Shown: positions 61,855 to 64,000 of the stretch, in pieces
Position numbering within the stretch: position 1 is the stretch's first letter
Layout of the letters: each line of letters opens with the position of its first letter
Assembly (NCBI RefSeq): GCF_900113805.1
Contig: NZ_FOQT01000002.1
Location: 620,001-684,000, forward strand
From: Halpernia frigidisoli
GTDB lineage: Bacteria; Bacteroidota; Bacteroidia; Flavobacteriales; Weeksellaceae
Reading direction: 5' to 3'
DNA length: 64,000 nucleotides
The notes under the pieces: generated by a model
Databases searched by the model: none
The model's input: only the letters and a program-made list of their open reading frames with translations
What the model was told of the DNA's origin: nothing
Translations under genes and position numbers: made by a program

Positions 61855-64000
61855 ATGATAAAATATCTTCTTGGAATTTGTCTTTTTGCAGCACTTTTAT
61901 TTTCTGCACAGTCGGTTTCAAACAGTTCCTCGGAAATTTACGACGACATGCTTCGTCTGCAAAATAATGTGACCGTCATGTATTTGGCAGCGCATCCGGA
62001 CGATGAAAACACGAAAGTTATTTCCTGGTTGACACACGAAAAACATGTTGATGCAGTTTATTTATCTTTAACAAGAGGCGATGGCGGACAAAATTTAGTC
62101 GGCACAGAAAAAGGTGAATTGTTAGGTTTAATGCGTACTCAGGAACTTCTGCAGGCAAGAAAGATTGACAAAGGCAGACAATGGTTTACAAGAGCAAATG
62201 ATTTTGGCTTTTCTAAAACTGCCACGGAAAGTCTGGAACTTTGGGACAAACAAAAAGTTTTAGCAGATGTAGTTTGGGCAATTCGAAAAAATAAACCAGA
62301 AATAATTATCACGCGTTTTGATCCTAATTCAAATGGGCAAACCCATGGTCATCACACTTCTTCTGCAATTTTAGCAATGGAAGCATTTGATTTGGCTGGC
62401 GATAAAAATGCCTTTCCAGAACAATTAAAATATGTGAAAATCTGGCAGCCTAAAAGATTATTTTGGAATACAGGTTCGTTTTTTTACAAAAGCCAGGATG
62501 ATTTTGACAAAGCCAGTAAAAGTGATTTCTACTCTATAAACGTCGGAAATTATTACCAAAATCTTGGGATTTCTAATAATGAAATTTCCTCAAAAAGCCG
62601 AAGCAGTCACGCAAGTCAGGGATTTGGAATGGCATTGCAACGCGGAAATGACATTGAATATTTAAAATTTTTAAAAGGCGACAAACCAAAAAACACAGAT
62701 ATTTTTGACGGAATTCCGTTGACTTTTGACAATAAAGAAATTAAGGATAAAATGAACAGATTGATTTCAGATTATCAGTTTAATAATCCGCAATTGTCTT
62801 TAAATAATTTGCTTCAGTTGTATAATTTATTTAAAAATAATCCCGCTGAAAAATTAGAATTATCACAGTTAAAAGATTTAATTCTAAAAACCCAGGGAAT
62901 TTATTTTGAGTGGACAACAAAAGATGCTTTTGGAACAAAAGACGAAGAAATTTCAACTAATTTGGAAATGACGAATAGAAGTCCAAAAAATCTTTCTGTA
63001 TCGATTTCCGGAAAATCATCACAGGAAATTTTAGCAGGTGATGATTTTAAAACCGCAGAAAAATTTAAAATTGATAATGACAATTATTCTTCGCCATATT
63101 GGTTAAATGAAAAACCTGTTCATAATTTATATGTTGATAATGATCAGGAAAATATTGGTCAGCCAGAAATTTTAAATCCAATTACGAAAAACATTATAAT
63201 AAAGTTTGGTTCTGAGGAAATAAATTTTGAAATTCCTTTGCAACAAAAAACAGTAAATCCTTCAATTGGAGAGCGTTATGAACCTTTTTATAATGTTCCG
63301 GCTTTCGTTGCCAATTTTGAACAAGGCAATTATATTTTTAGTAATCAACCAAAACAAATCAGCATTGAAGTAGAAAGTTTTGTAAAAAATTCGACGGCAA
63401 AAGTTTCTCTTGACACCAATAAAGACTGGAAAGTTTCTGCACCGCAAACGATAAATTTTGCAGAAATTGGTGAAAAGAAAAATGTGGTTTTTACCATCGA
63501 ACCACTTTCTAAAAATGCCAATTCTACATTAAGCGCAAACATTGAATCACAGGGAAATAATTACAATCAATCTTTGGATGTGGTCGATTATCCTCATATT
63601 AATCGACAAATTTTACTTAAAAAAGCAGAAGCACAAATTCTCAATTTAGATCTAAAAATTCCAAATGTGAAAATTGCTTACATTAAAGGTTCGGGTGATG
63701 ATATTCCGCAATCTTTGCGAGCGATTGGTTTAACGGTTGATGAATTGGATCTGAAAAACTGGAATGCTGCACTTTTACAAAATTACGATGTCATTATTTT
63801 AGGAATTAGAATTTATAATACAAAACCTGAAATGAGTTTGATCAATAAAGATTTGTGGACATTTGTGCAAAATGGCGGCTTGGTTTTAAATCAGTACAAT
63901 GTAAATGGCGGACTTTTAACCAATGAAATTGCACCTTACGACATTCATTTAACATCAAATAGAATTTCAGAAGAAGATGCAAAACTGAAATTTTTAGTTC
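61855..64000 (+). CDS. PIG-L family deacetylase (partial, C-terminus beyond window)
   Basis: From ATG 61855 (MIKYLLGICLFAALLFSAQ, signal peptide) the frame is open to the window end, 715 codons. The LmbE/PIG-L domain shows AAHPDDENTKV and GHHTSS, the zinc ligands of N-acetylglucosamine deacetylases. A long beta-rich region follows. The last part (VKIAYIKGSGDDIPQSLRAI, YDVIILGIRIYNTKPEMSLI) resembles a class I glutamine amidotransferase/ThuA-like fold. It is likely periplasmic; the substrate is unknown. Confidence 0.88.
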   Translation, partial: MIKYLLGICLFAALLFSAQSVSNSSSEIYDDMLRLQNNVTVMYLAAHPDDENTKVISWLTHEKHVDAVYLSLTRGDGGQNLVGTEKGELLGLMRTQELLQARKIDKGRQWFTRANDFGFSKTATESLELWDKQKVLADVVWAIRKNKPEIIITRFDPNSNGQTHGHHTSSAILAMEAFDLAGDKNAFPEQLKYVKIWQPKRLFWNTGSFFYKSQDDFDKASKSDFYSINVGNYYQNLGISNNEISSKSRSSHASQGFGMALQRGNDIEYLKFLKGDKPKNTDIFDGIPLTFDNKEIKDKMNRLISDYQFNNPQLSLNNLLQLYNLFKNNPAEKLELSQLKDLILKTQGIYFEWTTKDAFGTKDEEISTNLEMTNRSPKNLSVSISGKSSQEILAGDDFKTAEKFKIDNDNYSSPYWLNEKPVHNLYVDNDQENIGQPEILNPITKNIIIKFGSEEINFEIPLQQKTVNPSIGERYEPFYNVPAFVANFEQGNYIFSNQPKQISIEVESFVKNSTAKVSLDTNKDWKVSAPQTINFAEIGEKKNVVFTIEPLSKNANSTLSANIESQGNNYNQSLDVVDYPHINRQILLKKAEAQILNLDLKIPNVKIAYIKGSGDDIPQSLRAIGLTVDELDLKNWNAALLQNYDVIILGIRIYNTKPEMSLINKDLWTFVQNGGLVLNQYNVNGGLLTNEIAPYDIHLTSNRISEEDAKLKFLV

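Overview
This window is an AT-rich chromosomal segment of a member of the Flavobacteriia, most likely of the Chryseobacterium/Kaistella group (family Weeksellaceae). Five things point there: Bacteroidota-type promoters (TTG, about 19 bases, then TAnnTTTG); type IX secretion (T9SS) sorting domains and a T9SS plug protein; GLPGLI-family secreted proteins; small proteins with the LLAAFGVAG[LM]MSA leader; and a ribosomal cluster with no tuf, map or adk in it. The genus is inference. No rRNA, tRNA or CRISPR array was seen.

Layout. (1) 1-13422, minus strand: the S10-spc-alpha ribosomal superoperon from rplC to rpoA, with rpoA cut by the window edge. (2) 13423-23900: an accessory island of about 9.7 kb sitting between rplC and rpsJ, which are normally adjacent. 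It carries two minus-strand cassettes of the same order (small secreted peptide, GLPGLI gene, GLPGLI gene). They flank a plus-strand group: a lipoprotein, an 888-residue secreted protein and a membrane-anchored TPR regulator with a C-terminal HTH. (3) 23920-27279, minus: the str operon rpsL-rpsG-fusA-rpsJ with its own promoter and terminator. (4) 27481-64000: mostly housekeeping genes on both strands (pncB, rpoN, asnS, rpsP-rimM, ribB, der, upp, nfu, hemH, miaA, an acyl-CoA carboxylase), with two T9SS cargo proteins (an LRR protein and a GH13 enzyme), an MFS-trehalase operon, a damaged alpha/beta hydrolase and a PIG-L deacetylase cut by the right edge.

The most interesting part is the island. 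Both peptide genes share a homologous upstream region with a short tandem hexamer array, (AAATTA)5 in one and (AAACTA)4 in the other, next to the same TGCAAG block. On the minus strand each array supplies near-consensus -7 boxes 20 bases from a TTG, so repeat slippage could tune or switch expression. The second GLPGLI gene of one cassette has lost its signal peptide at the edge of a dispersed repeat. That repeat family occurs at least six times in intergenic spaces here, and one inverted pair flanks pncB-rpoN. The S10 operon carries its own promoter just downstream of the island, so ribosomal expression does not depend on read-through from rpsJ.
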